Source of the DNA: an uncultured Selenomonadaceae bacterium
GTDB lineage: Bacteria; Bacillota; Negativicutes; Selenomonadales; Selenomonadaceae
Assembly: GCA_905235685.1 (NCBI GenBank)
Contig: CAJOMO010000007.1
Location: forward strand, 1 to 64,000
DNA: 64,000 bases
Reading direction: 5' to 3'
How positions within the stretch are numbered: the stretch's first letter is position 1; each line of letters starts with the position of its first letter. The notes under the pieces were generated by a model. That model was not told where the DNA came from. It was given only the letters and a program-made list of their open reading frames with translations, and made no database searches. This document shows, piece by piece, positions 51,530 through 60,859 of this stretch. The translations under genes were made by a program, and so were the position numbers.

Positions 51530-52356
51530 TTCGCCGCGCCTCCTGCCATTTCAATTACGTGGTGATACGCCTCGTCGTACGTTTCGGTTTCAGCCTTATA
51601 AAAAAGTCCAATCGGGAATTTGTCGCCGATTTTTTTATCGTCGGGCAATTTGTCCCAAACATTTTTCATAACGGCATTATCGCGCATCCACGCCATCATT
51701 TTCGCCGGCTCGCCAATTTTATTACGCCGCCCGTAAGCCGTCGGACATTGAACAAGCGCCTCTATAAACGAAAAGCCCGCGTTGTCAAGCCCGTCTTCAA
51801 TCATTTTAACCAAATGCTGAACGTGAAAAGCCGTCGAACGGGCAACGTAAGTAGCGCCCGCCGCCTCCGCCAATTTGCACGCGTCAAAAGGTCTGTCAAT
51901 CGAACCGTAAGGCGCGGTCGTAGCCTTTTTGCCAAGCGGCGTCATTGGCGAAGCTTGCCCGCCGGTCATTCCGTAAATATTGTTGTTGAAAAGAATCACA
52001 GTCAAATCGACATTGCGCCTGCAGCCGTGAATAAAATGGTTGCCGCCAATCGCCGTACAATCGCCGTCGCCGGTTATCACAACCACGTTCAAATCGGGGC
52101 GAGCCAATTTAATTCCGGTGGCGAAAGGAATTGCGCGCCCGTGAGCCGTGTGCAACGTGTCAAAATCCATATAACCCGACGCGCGCGACGAACAGCCAAT
52201 TCCGCTGACAATGATTGTGTTATCCTGCGTCCAGCCGGATTTTTTTTCGATGGCTTGAACTATCGCCTTCATAACTATGCCGTTGCCGCAACCTGGACAC
52301 CACAAATGCGGCAGTCTATTTTGCCTAAAAAATTTTTCGTAACTTCTCTCAAGCAT
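51526..52356 (-). CDS. korB: 2-oxoacid:ferredoxin oxidoreductase, beta subunit (TPP-binding)
   Basis: 276 aa. Thiamine pyrophosphate site GDGDCTAIGGNHFIHGCRRN, Fe-S/TPP region LWCPGCGNG and FNNNIYGMTGGQ. Its cofactor depends on thiamine, relevant because thiC is broken in this genome. Overlaps korA by 8 bases. Confidence 0.94.
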   Translation of the reverse strand: MLERSYEKFFRQNRLPHLWCPGCGNGIVMKAIVQAIEKKSGWTQDNTIIVSGIGCSSRASGYMDFDTLHTAHGRAIPFATGIKLARPDLNVVVITGDGDCTAIGGNHFIHGCRRNVDLTVILFNNNIYGMTGGQASPMTPLGKKATTAPYGSIDRPFDACKLAEAAGATYVARSTAFHVQHLVKMIEDGLDNAGFSFIEALVQCPTAYGRRNKIGEPAKMMAWMRDNAVMKNVWDKLPDDKKIGDKFPIGLFYKAETETYDEAYHHVIEMAGGAAK

Positions 52357-53482
52357 TGCCGCTCACCTCGTCAATCGCCGCTTCAATTTCTTCCGGCTCA
52401 AAAATCGTCATATCGTATTTCGCGCAGAGCTGAACTTTGCACTGCCCCGCCGCCGCGCGCTCAACTTCATTGACAATCTGCCCGTAATTCAATTCAGCAA
52501 CGACAATGCCTTTAACTTTTTTGGCAAGCTCAGCAATGATTTTATCGGCAAATGGAAAAATCGTAATCAGCCGCACGAACCCGACTTTGACGCCGCGCTT
52601 ACGTGCATTCAAAACAGCCTCATAAGCCGTTCGCGCAGTGCCGCCAAATGACACAACCGCATAATCGGCGTCGCTCATAAATTCTTCGTGGACTTCGATA
52701 ATTTCGTCCGCCGCGATATTAATTTTTTCATGCATACGCTTGATAAATTCGCGGGTAATTTTCGGGCTGCCGACGGGAAATCCGGTTTCGTCGTGAATCA
52801 AGCCGGTAACGTGAATGTGGTAGCCTTCGCCGAAATTCGCCACGTTTGGAACTAAATCGGCGTCGGGCTTGTACGGCTCATAACCTTCTGCGCGAGAGAT
52901 TTTTGGAGTGCGGCGCGGATAAATTTCAACTGTCTCCGGCAATTCAACATTTTCGCGCAGGTGACCAACAATTTCGTCCATTAACAAAATAACCGGCGTT
53001 CTGAATCTTTCAGCGTAATTGACAGCCTTAACCGCCAAATCAAAAGATTCACGCACGCTCCACGGGCTTAAAACGATAATTGAATGATCGCCGTGAGTTC
53101 CCCAGCGCGCCTGCATAACATCGCCTTGACTCGGCGCGGTAGGCTGCCCCGTCGAAGGACCAACGCGTTGCACGTTGACGATAACAACCGGAATTTCCGC
53201 CGCCGCCGCGTAACCGATTAATTCTTGCTTTAAACTTATTCCAGGACCGGACGACGCGGTTAAAACTTTTTTGCCGGTCAATGACGCGCCCAAAATCACG
53301 CCCATGCTTGCAATTTCGTCTTCCATTTGTATGAAAGTGCCGCCGACCTGCGGTAACATTTTCGCCAAACTCTCGGCAATTTCTGTTGACGGCGTAATTG
53401 GATAGCCGCCGAAAAATCTAACGCCCGCCTTCAACGCGCCTTCAGCGACGGCTTCATTTCCCTGCATTAATCTTGCGCTCAT
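52349..53482 (-). CDS. korA: 2-oxoacid:ferredoxin oxidoreductase, alpha subunit
   Basis: 377 aa. MQGNEAVAEGALKAGVRFFGGYPITPSTEI, SSGPGISLKQELIGYA and VQRVGPSTGQPTAPSQGD are the standard blocks. Converts 2-oxoglutarate to succinyl-CoA reversibly with ferredoxin; works in a reductive or partial TCA path. Confidence 0.94.
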   Translation of the reverse strand: MSARLMQGNEAVAEGALKAGVRFFGGYPITPSTEIAESLAKMLPQVGGTFIQMEDEIASMGVILGASLTGKKVLTASSGPGISLKQELIGYAAAAEIPVVIVNVQRVGPSTGQPTAPSQGDVMQARWGTHGDHSIIVLSPWSVRESFDLAVKAVNYAERFRTPVILLMDEIVGHLRENVELPETVEIYPRRTPKISRAEGYEPYKPDADLVPNVANFGEGYHIHVTGLIHDETGFPVGSPKITREFIKRMHEKINIAADEIIEVHEEFMSDADYAVVSFGGTARTAYEAVLNARKRGVKVGFVRLITIFPFADKIIAELAKKVKGIVVAELNYGQIVNEVERAAAGQCKVQLCAKYDMTIFEPEEIEAAIDEVSGNA

Positions 53483-53694
53483 TTTTTATCCGCCGCCTCC
53501 TGCTTCAATTTATCAACAAAAATAGCGTAATCCGGACAGCGCAATTCGCATTGTCCGCACGCTATGCAATTTTCCGGATGCGCCACATAAACTTTGCCCA
53601 GCGTATCCAACGCCAAAACTTGTTTGGGGCAAAAGGCTACGCAAATTCCGCAACCTTTGCAACGGTCAAGTTTCAGTGTAAATTCCGACTTCAT
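53479..53694 (-). CDS. korD: 2-oxoacid:ferredoxin oxidoreductase, ferredoxin-like delta subunit
   Basis: 71 aa with two 4Fe-4S motifs: CKGCGICVAFCPKQVL and CIACGQCELRCPDYAI. First gene of the operon, 4-base overlap with korA. ATG follows TGGAGGGC. Confidence 0.93.
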   Translation of the reverse strand: MKSEFTLKLDRCKGCGICVAFCPKQVLALDTLGKVYVAHPENCIACGQCELRCPDYAIFVDKLKQEAADKK

Positions 53695-53726
53695 TAAAAG
53701 CCCTCCATATCTGTTTTGTCAAAGGA

Positions 53727-53754
53727 ATTATACCACGTTGAAATATTTTTGCAA
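53727..53754 (-). promoter_or_regulatory. Promoter of korDABC
   Basis: Minus strand TTGCAA (53749-53754), 16-base spacer, TATAAT (53727-53732). Confidence 0.75.
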
Positions 53755-53778
53755 AGCCGCAGAAAATGTATTCAATCA

Positions 53779-53807
53779 TTGAAAAAAATTTGCTGTTGCG
53801 GTATCAT
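53779..53807 (+). promoter_or_regulatory. Promoter of the tandem GGDEF genes
   Basis: TTGAAA (53779-53784), 17-base spacer, TATCAT (53802-53807). Confidence 0.65.
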
Positions 53808-53837
53808 AAAAAAAATTTTGCAAAGTGATTGGGTACG

Positions 53838-55700
53838 ATGAAAAAGTATTTGGCGGACAATAAAAATATTTCGCGGACGGTTTTATTGGTGACGGCGCTT
53901 GGCTCGGTGCTGGCAATTTTGGTATCGTGCTTTGTTTTGAGCCGCGTCATTGAGCGCCACGACGAAGAATTGATAAAATTTATCGCGGCGGATATTTACG
54001 ACGATATCACCAAAGATTTGCTTAAACCGGTAATGTTGGCGCGGGTTATGGCGAGCGACAGCCATTTGAAGGCGCAACTTCGCGAAGAAAAAAATATTCC
54101 CGAAACCGAGACGATTCAGTCAATGCGGGAATATCTGATGTCGATTAAAAAAAATTTCCGGTGCAGTGCGGCGTTTTTAATTTCCGACGCCACGAAAAAT
54201 TATTATTCTTACGGCGGCTTGAACAAGAAAGTTGACGTTGAGAAAAATCCGCACGATATTTGGTACAAAGTTTTCGTCGATAAAAATGTGGCGTACGATT
54301 TCGACATTGACATTGACGAGGTTAATAAAAATGCATGGACGGTTTTTGTAAACGCGCGGATTGACGACGACGCGGGAAATTTGCTCGGCGTTTGCGGCGT
54401 CGGCGTAGATTTTACCGATATGCAGAATTTTTTTATCACGGCGGAACAAACTTACAACATAAAAATTAATCTTGTCGACGAAGAGGGAATTGTGCAAGTT
54501 GACACGGCGTCTGTGAATATCGAAAATCCGCACGTCGAAAACGTTATCAATACGGAAAAATCCACGCAATTTGTTTTGACTTCCAAAGACAGCGTTTTTA
54601 CCGTGACGAAATATATTCCGGAATTGGATTGGTATTTGGTTGTCCGGCGCGACGCCGAAAATGCGCAGGGAACTTTTTCGCATATGATTATTTATATGTT
54701 CGTCAGTTTTTTGATTGCGTCGGCGATTTTTCTGCTGTTTATTCAAGTGGCGTTGCAGATTGACCGCAAAAAAGTTGAGGACACCGCGAAGAAACACGCT
54801 ATCGCCAGCTACGCCGATTTGTACGTTTCCATGCATTTGATTGACTTGAAAAATAATATGATTTACAAATTGAGCTCGAACAAGGACTTTGATTTGGCGA
54901 ATTTTGACGGCGCGAATAACGCCACCAGTCAAGTTATCGCCGCGGTTGAACATATGACTTCCGCTAACGATTTGAAGGATATGATGGAATTTATGAATTG
55001 GGAGACGCTCGACGATCGGCTGAAAATTCGGCGCGTCATTCACCACGAATTTCTCAGCAAAAATTACGGTTGGCTCAAAGCGTATCTTATAGCCGCGGAA
55101 TTTGACAGCGAGCAAAAAGTCAGCCAGATTATTTTTGCCATTGAACTTATCGACGAAGAGAAACGCCGCGAAAATCAGCTGCTTTACCTTTCACAAACCG
55201 ACGCAATGACAGGCTTAAAAAATCGCGGCAGCGGCGAAAAAACTATCAGCGCTCTTATGCGCGAGGGTATCGAAGGCGCGTTTTTTATGCTCGACGCCGA
55301 TAAGTTTAAATCGATAAACGACAACTACGGGCATGACGTTGGCGATAAAGTTATCAAGGCAATTGCCGATTGTTTGAAAAAATCTTTCCGCAACAGCGAC
55401 GTTGTTATGCGATTGGGCGGCGACGAATTTGCGGCTTATGCGCTCGGCGTTACCAATGAAGACCAGGTTAAAGTTATCGTCAAACGGCTTTTCAGCGAAA
55501 TTGAGCGAATTAAAATTTCCGAACTCGGCGACCGGCAAATTTCAATCAGTTTAGGCAGCGCGCTTTTCAGTGTTGCTGAACCTTGCACTTTTATGAAGAT
55601 TTACAAACGCGCCGATTCTGCCGTGTACGAGAGCAAAAAAACTCAAGGAAATTGCCACACCGCTTTTAAAAAATTAGAGGCAATTAACGTGGAGGTTTAA
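53838..55700 (+). CDS. Membrane diguanylate cyclase 1 (dCache-like sensor, GGDEF)
   Basis: 620 aa from ATG 53838. Membrane spans at about 17-38 and 282-305 enclose an extracellular dCache-like domain (NPHDIWYKVFVDKNVAYDF, LLGVCGVGVDF). A second alpha/beta domain (SYADLYVSMHLIDLKNN) leads to the cyclase: DAMTGLKNRGSGEK, DADKFKSINDNYGHDVGD, and RNSDVVMRLGGDEF at about 527, with the active GGDEF and the inhibitory RxxD five residues before it. Synthesises c-di-GMP. Confidence 0.93.
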   Translation: MKKYLADNKNISRTVLLVTALGSVLAILVSCFVLSRVIERHDEELIKFIAADIYDDITKDLLKPVMLARVMASDSHLKAQLREEKNIPETETIQSMREYLMSIKKNFRCSAAFLISDATKNYYSYGGLNKKVDVEKNPHDIWYKVFVDKNVAYDFDIDIDEVNKNAWTVFVNARIDDDAGNLLGVCGVGVDFTDMQNFFITAEQTYNIKINLVDEEGIVQVDTASVNIENPHVENVINTEKSTQFVLTSKDSVFTVTKYIPELDWYLVVRRDAENAQGTFSHMIIYMFVSFLIASAIFLLFIQVALQIDRKKVEDTAKKHAIASYADLYVSMHLIDLKNNMIYKLSSNKDFDLANFDGANNATSQVIAAVEHMTSANDLKDMMEFMNWETLDDRLKIRRVIHHEFLSKNYGWLKAYLIAAEFDSEQKVSQIIFAIELIDEEKRRENQLLYLSQTDAMTGLKNRGSGEKTISALMREGIEGAFFMLDADKFKSINDNYGHDVGDKVIKAIADCLKKSFRNSDVVMRLGGDEFAAYALGVTNEDQVKVIVKRLFSEIERIKISELGDRQISISLGSALFSVAEPCTFMKIYKRADSAVYESKKTQGNCHTAFKKLEAINVEV

Positions 55701-55704
55701 CAAG

Positions 55705-57567
55705 ATGAAAAAAAATTTGCCGGAAAATATCGGTATGTCCAAAATGGTGTTAATCGTCATTGCGGTTTCGGCGCTGATTTCCATTTCGGTATCGTGCTTT
55801 ATTCTGAATACGGTTATCAAGAGCCACGACGAAGAAACGATTAAGCTCATTTCCGCCGATGTTTACGACAGCATTAACAACGAACTCTTGAAGGCAATTA
55901 TGGTTTCGCAGACTATGGCGAATGATAGTTTTCTGCGGCACACTCTCGAAAATGAGAAAAATCTTTCGCCGGAACAGGAAGGCGATTTATTCAAAAATTA
56001 TCTGCACGAAATTAAGAATAACTTTTTTTACAGTTCGGCGTACATAATTTCTGACGGCTCGAAAAATTATTACACGGAAAACGGCGTTTACAAACAGGTT
56101 GACACTGAAAAAAATCCGCACGATATTTGGTACAAAAATTTTCTCAAGAAAAATGTTGAATACGCGTTCGACGTCGACCACGACGAAACCAACGACGGAA
56201 TTTGGACGATTTTTATAAATTCGCGGATTCGGGACGCTGACGGCGGCTTGCTCGGCGTTTGCGGCATTGGCTTTAAATTAGATGTGATTCAAACGCTTTT
56301 ACGGATTAACGAAAATAATTACGACATAAAAATTGATTTGCTCGACAAAAAAAACGCTTACGACATTAACACCAACGCCGCCAAATTCAAAGACCCGCAC
56401 CTTAGAAATATCGTTGACAATCTGCACAAAAATATTCGCAACGCCAGCAAATTAAATCTGAGCCGCGTTGACGACGTTTATATCGTGACGAAATATATTC
56501 CGGAAATTGATTGGTACTTGGTCATTCGCCGAGACGTCAATATGCAGACGATTTTTTCAAACTGGATTTTTTACATTTCGGTGACGTTTTTATTTGCGCT
56601 GATAATTCTGCTGATATTTATTCGCGCGCGCATAAAAAAGGGCAGCAAGGAAATTGAGGAAACCGCCAAAAAGCACGGCATAGCCAGCCACGCCGGACTT
56701 TATATTTCAATGCACTTGATTGATTTTGAGAGCGATACCATTCACGAATTGAGCCGCGACCCGAAAGTCAATCTGTTCATTATCGACGACGGCGAAAGTG
56801 CCTCCGACAAAATTCAGCACGCCATTCAAGAAATAACCGCTCCGGAAAGTTTGGGCGAAATGCTGTCTTTCGTTAACTTCGCAACTTTAGCCGAACGAAT
56901 GAAGGGGCATTACGAACTTCATCAAGAATTTGTCAGCGAAAAATGCGGCTGGTGCAAAGCTTATTTTATGTTGGTTGACGATAACGAAGACGGCAGCATC
57001 AATCAGATAGTTTTTGCGGTTGAACTTATCGACGAAGCAAAGCGCCGCGAAAAGCAGCTTGTGTACCTTTCCGAAACCGACGCAATGACCGGCTTAAGAA
57101 ACCGCGGCAGCGGCGAAAAAACTATTAGCGCGCTGATGAATGAGGGTATCGAAGGTATGTTCTGCCTTCTCGACGCCGATAAATTCAAATCGATAAATGA
57201 CAATTACGGGCACGAAGTCGGCGACAAAGTCATTAAGGCTATCGCGCAGTGCTTGAAAAAATCTTTCCGCAACAGCGATATAGTTATGCGTTTGGGCGGC
57301 GACGAATTTGCGGCGTATGCGCTCGGCGTCACCAACGCTGAACAGGCGAAAATTATTGTCGATAGATTTTTCGGCGAAATTGACAAAATCGATATCCCCG
57401 AACTCGGCGACCGCAAAATTACAGTCAGCTTGGGAACGGCACTTTTCAGTATCAAAGATTATTGCTCATTCACCGAAATTTATAAACGCGCCGATTCCGC
57501 CACTTACATCAGCAAGAAAACGCAAGGAAATTGCCATACCGCCTACGAAAATGAAAAATTATCTTGA
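55705..57567 (+). CDS. Membrane diguanylate cyclase 2, tandem paralogue
   Basis: 620 aa, 4 bases after the first gene, GGAGG upstream. Same layout: two spans, dCache-like domain (NPHDIWYKNFLKKNVEYAF), middle domain (SHAGLYISMHLIDFESD) and GGDEF with RNSDIVMRLGGDEF. The cyclase halves are almost identical, while the sensor halves diverge, suggesting two ligands feeding one output. Confidence 0.93.
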   Translation: MKKNLPENIGMSKMVLIVIAVSALISISVSCFILNTVIKSHDEETIKLISADVYDSINNELLKAIMVSQTMANDSFLRHTLENEKNLSPEQEGDLFKNYLHEIKNNFFYSSAYIISDGSKNYYTENGVYKQVDTEKNPHDIWYKNFLKKNVEYAFDVDHDETNDGIWTIFINSRIRDADGGLLGVCGIGFKLDVIQTLLRINENNYDIKIDLLDKKNAYDINTNAAKFKDPHLRNIVDNLHKNIRNASKLNLSRVDDVYIVTKYIPEIDWYLVIRRDVNMQTIFSNWIFYISVTFLFALIILLIFIRARIKKGSKEIEETAKKHGIASHAGLYISMHLIDFESDTIHELSRDPKVNLFIIDDGESASDKIQHAIQEITAPESLGEMLSFVNFATLAERMKGHYELHQEFVSEKCGWCKAYFMLVDDNEDGSINQIVFAVELIDEAKRREKQLVYLSETDAMTGLRNRGSGEKTISALMNEGIEGMFCLLDADKFKSINDNYGHEVGDKVIKAIAQCLKKSFRNSDIVMRLGGDEFAAYALGVTNAEQAKIIVDRFFGEIDKIDIPELGDRKITVSLGTALFSIKDYCSFTEIYKRADSATYISKKTQGNCHTAYENEKLS

Positions 57568-57571
57568 CTAA

Positions 57572-57635
57572 AAAAGCCCTGCGGTGTTATGATTGATACG
57601 TCAGAAAAATCAATCGAACACGGCGCAGAGCCTTT
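57572..57635 (+). terminator. Long imperfect hairpin after the GGDEF genes
   Basis: AAAAGCCCTGCGGTGTT pairs imperfectly with AACACGGCGCAGAGCCTTTT, with an inner GATTGAT/ATCAATC. The T-run is short (CCTTTTGAG), so termination strength is doubtful. Confidence 0.4.
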
Positions 57636-57696
57636 TGAGTTTAAATATTATAGCAAGCTTGCGCCTTGTTTGTCAAGAAATGGGTGTGAGCTTTTT

Positions 57697-58038
57697 ATGG
57701 GCGGAGTCATTTATGGTATCGAGAATATGATTAACCATAAGATTTACATTGGGCAGACGGTTCATCGGGTCAAGAAACGTTTCGATGAACATAAGCGTGC
57801 AAAATCGGTTATCGGCAATGCCATTCGCGAATTTGGCATTGAAAATTTTGTTTTCGTGGTGATTGAAGAATGCGAAACGATTGAACAGTTGAATGCGCGC
57901 GAAAAATACTGGATTGAAAAACTTAATTGCAGATGTCCGAACGGCTATAATGTTCAAAGCGGCGGCAGAAATTTCGTCACAAAACGCATTAACATATTCG
58001 AGATCTGCAAAAATTGGCAAGCCACAGATAAAAATTAA
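57697..58038 (+). CDS. GIY-YIG nuclease domain protein
   Basis: 113 aa from ATG 57697 with GTGAG upstream. GVIYGIENMINHKIYIGQT is the GIY-YIG motif, followed by the catalytic Arg in RFDEHKR and Glu in LNAREKYWIEKL. Resembles phage and mobile-intron style endonucleases, but no DNA-binding repeats, intron or phage genes adjoin it. Probably a solitary acquired gene. Confidence 0.88.
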   Translation: MGGVIYGIENMINHKIYIGQTVHRVKKRFDEHKRAKSVIGNAIREFGIENFVFVVIEECETIEQLNAREKYWIEKLNCRCPNGYNVQSGGRNFVTKRINIFEICKNWQATDKN

Positions 58039-58067
58039 AAAATTTCTCTTGACTTATGTGGTACAAT

Positions 58068-58096
58068 ATAATTAGTCAAACCGATTGACTAATTAT
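58068..58096 (+). promoter_or_regulatory. Perfect 12-base dyad before clpB (operator candidate)
   Basis: ATAATTAGTCAA-ACCGA-TTGACTAATTAT, all twelve positions symmetric, just downstream of TTGACT (58049-58054) and TACAAT (58062-58067). It is not the CIRCE element nor a CtsR direct repeat, although it contains the AGTCAA half-site. A heat-shock or stress repressor site is likely. Confidence 0.65.
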
Positions 58097-58115
58097 AAAT
58101 TGGAGCTGATAAATT

Positions 58116-60734
58116 ATGGCAGGAGAAAAATACACAGCAAAAGCGATGGCGGCGGTACAGGCGGCGCAACAATTAGCGGCGATGAGGTATCACCAGGAAT
58201 TTAATTCGATACATTTAATGTTGGCGCTGGCGAAAGAGCCGGAGGGCTTGTTGGCGACGATATTTGCGGATTGTCAAACGGATTTGCCGATGTTGAAAGT
58301 GCGGCTCGAAGCCGAATTAAATAAAATTCCGAGCGTCCAGGGGCAAGAACGGCTTGCAATGGGCGTAGATTTGGCGCGCGTGATTGGCAAGGCGCAGGAA
58401 TATTCAAAGTCTATGCGCGACGAATATATCAGCACTGAGCATTTACTTTTGGCGCTGGTGGCGGACGGTAGTTCGGTTGTCAAAGACATTGCCAAAGAAT
58501 TTAAATTGACGCGTGACAAAATTGACGATTCAATCAAGAAAAATCGCAAGCAAAATGTTACCAGCGAAAATCCGGAAGAGGCTTATCAAGCGTTAGAAAA
58601 ATTTGGGCGCGATTTGACGGCGGCGGCTCGCGCAGGGAAACTTGACCCTGTTATTGGGCGCGACGAAGAGATCAGGCGCACGATTGAGATTTTGAGTCGG
58701 CGCACGAAAAATAATCCTGTGCTGATTGGTGAGCCTGGCGTTGGCAAGACGGCTATTGTCGAAGGTTTAGCGCGGCGAATTGTGGCGGGCGATGTTCCGG
58801 AGTCTTTGAAAAATAAAACTTTGTACGCGCTTGATATGGGTTCGTTGATTGCGGGCGCGAAATTCCGCGGCGAATTTGAGGAACGCTTAAAAACCGTGCT
58901 TAGCGAAATTGTTAAATCTGACGGGCAAATTTTGTTGTTTATCGATGAAGTTCACACGGTGGTTGGCGCGGGCAAAGCCGAGGGCGCAATGGACGCCGGA
59001 AATTTGCTGAAGCCGATGATGGCACGCGGCGAATTGCGCTGTATCGGTGCTACGACGCTGAATGAATATCGCAAGTACATTGAAAAGGACACGGCGCTTG
59101 AGCGGCGTTTTCAGCCGGTAATGGTGGGCGAGCCGACGGTTGAGGATACGATAACGATTTTGCGCGGCTTGAAGGAGCGTTATGAAGTTCACCACGGCGT
59201 GCGTATTCGTGACGCGGCGCTGGTGGCGGCGGCGACTTTGTCCGACAGATATATTTCTGATAGATTTTTGCCGGATAAGGCGATTGACCTTGTCGACGAG
59301 GCGGCGGCGAAACTTCGCACGGAAATTGAGTCTTTACCCGCGCCGATTGATGAAATTCGCAGAAAAACTATGCAGCTTGAAATCGAAGTTCAGGCGCTCA
59401 AAAAGGAAAATGATTCTTCTTCGCGCGAAAAACTTAAATCAATTCAAGCGGAAATTGAAACTTTGCAGGCTCAAGAAAAAGTTCTGCGCGACAAATGGGA
59501 AGCTGAAAAGCAGTCTATATTGCGCGTGCGTGCTATCAAAAAGGAAATTGACGACGTTAATACCGAAATGGCGACGGCCGAACGCGCTTATGATTTGCAG
59601 AAACTTTCTGAGCTGAAATACGGCAAACTTCCGGCGTTGCAGAAAACTTTGCAAAACGTTGAAAAGGAAATTGCGGAGCAGGCTAAGGGCGAGCGCCTTT
59701 TGAAGGAAGAAGTCGGCGAAGAAGACATTGCCAAAGTTGTAAGCCGCTGGACGGGCATTCCCATTACCAAAATGATGACGGGCGAACGCGAAAAGCTGTT
59801 GCATTTGGAAGACACTTTGCATAAGCGCGTGGTTGGGCAAGATGAGGCTGTTAAAGTTGTGAGCGAGGCGATTTTGCGGGCGCGCGCCGGTATCAAAGAT
59901 CCGAATCGTCCGATTGGCTCATTTATTTTCTTAGGACCGACGGGCGTTGGCAAAACCGAGCTGGCAAAGGCGTTGGCTGAAGCGCTGTTCGACGACGAAC
60001 GCAGCATGATTCGCGTAGATATGAGCGAATTTATGGAAAAGCACACTGTGGCAAGGCTGATTGGCGCGCCTCCTGGTTATGTTGGTTATGAGGAAGGCGG
60101 GCAATTGACTGAAGCGGTTCGCCGCCGCCCCTACAGCGTTATTTTGCTTGACGAAATCGAAAAGGCTCACCGCGACGTTTTCAATGTGCTGTTGCAGATT
60201 CTTGACGACGGAAGGCTCACCGACGGCAAAGGGCGCGTTGTCAACTTTAAAAATACGGTTATCATTATGACGAGCAACCTCGGTTCGCAGGAAATTTTGC
60301 AGCGGGCGAAAATCGGCTTTATCACGAACAAAGATTTTGCCGAAGCCGAAAACATTATCAAGGATATGCTGAAAAATTATTTCCGCCCCGAATTTTTGAA
60401 TCGCGTTGACGATATCGTTGTGTTCAAATCTTTGGCTAAGGAGCAGGTTAAATCTATCGCCGAAATTTTGTTGAAGAATTTGAATGCGCGGCTTGAGAAG
60501 CAGATTAACGTAACTCTGAAGTGGACGGATAAAGCGGTTGAGGCGCTTGCGGCTCAAGGTTTCGATCCGAATTTTGGGGCGCGTCCGTTGCGCAGACTTT
60601 TAACTCATACCGTGGAAACCGAACTTAGCAAAAAAATAATCGCCGGCAACGTGAAAGACGGCGACACTGTTGAGATAGATTTTGACGGCAAAAACTTTAC
60701 CTTTAACGCGAAAATTTCTCTGAATAAACAATAA
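58116..60734 (+). CDS. clpB: ATP-dependent disaggregase ClpB
   Basis: 872 aa. N-domain (about 1-145), NBD1 with Walker A GEPGVGKT (about 206), coiled-coil M domain (about 410-525), NBD2 with GPTGVGKT (about 607), and [14 protein letters not shown]. Works with DnaK on aggregates. Start ATG 58116 behind TTGGAGC. Controlled, by inference, from the dyad upstream; followed by repeat copy 3, whose tail acts as terminator. Confidence 0.96.
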   Translation: MAGEKYTAKAMAAVQAAQQLAAMRYHQEFNSIHLMLALAKEPEGLLATIFADCQTDLPMLKVRLEAELNKIPSVQGQERLAMGVDLARVIGKAQEYSKSMRDEYISTEHLLLALVADGSSVVKDIAKEFKLTRDKIDDSIKKNRKQNVTSENPEEAYQALEKFGRDLTAAARAGKLDPVIGRDEEIRRTIEILSRRTKNNPVLIGEPGVGKTAIVEGLARRIVAGDVPESLKNKTLYALDMGSLIAGAKFRGEFEERLKTVLSEIVKSDGQILLFIDEVHTVVGAGKAEGAMDAGNLLKPMMARGELRCIGATTLNEYRKYIEKDTALERRFQPVMVGEPTVEDTITILRGLKERYEVHHGVRIRDAALVAAATLSDRYISDRFLPDKAIDLVDEAAAKLRTEIESLPAPIDEIRRKTMQLEIEVQALKKENDSSSREKLKSIQAEIETLQAQEKVLRDKWEAEKQSILRVRAIKKEIDDVNTEMATAERAYDLQKLSELKYGKLPALQKTLQNVEKEIAEQAKGERLLKEEVGEEDIAKVVSRWTGIPITKMMTGEREKLLHLEDTLHKRVVGQDEAVKVVSEAILRARAGIKDPNRPIGSFIFLGPTGVGKTELAKALAEALFDDERSMIRVDMSEFMEKHTVARLIGAPPGYVGYEEGGQLTEAVRRRPYSVILLDEIEKAHRDVFNVLLQILDDGRLTDGKGRVVNFKNTVIIMTSNLGSQEILQRAKIGFITNKDFAEAENIIKDMLKNYFRPEFLNRVDDIVVFKSLAKEQVKSIAEILLKNLNARLEKQINVTLKWTDKAVEALAAQGFDPNFGARPLRRLLTHTVETELSKKIIAGNVKDGDTVEIDFDGKNFTFNAKISLNKQ

Positions 60735-60747
60735 CCCAAAATTAGAA

Positions 60748-60859
60748 GCGCTCAAGGATGAGCGCCGAACTCCGCCCGCCGCTAATGAGCGTGAAGCGAA
60801 TTATCCGGCGGGCTGTTTTCTTTGTAACTTTCTTTTGCGCCAAAAGAAAGTTTTTTTTT
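60748..60859 (+). repeat. Three-hairpin repeat element, copy 3 (clpB 3' end)
   Basis: Head GCGCTC/GAGCGC loop AAGGAT (60748-60765); middle GCCCGCCG/CGGCGGGC around CTAATGAGCGTGAAGCGAAT (60774-60813); spacer TTTTCTTTG; tail AACTTTCTTTT/AAAAGAAAGTT (60826-60852) then T-run to 60859. The tail and T-run form a good terminator for clpB and reach the stop codon of the convergent hydrolase. Confidence 0.85.

Noticed and set aside
54841-55120. PAS domain named as such in the GGDEF proteins
   Set aside because: The middle domain is conserved between the two paralogues but motifs are too weak to assign PAS or GAF by eye.
57697-58038. Prophage or homing intron around the GIY-YIG gene
   Set aside because: No phage structural, integrase or intron features adjoin it, and neighbours are chromosomal genes with similar composition.
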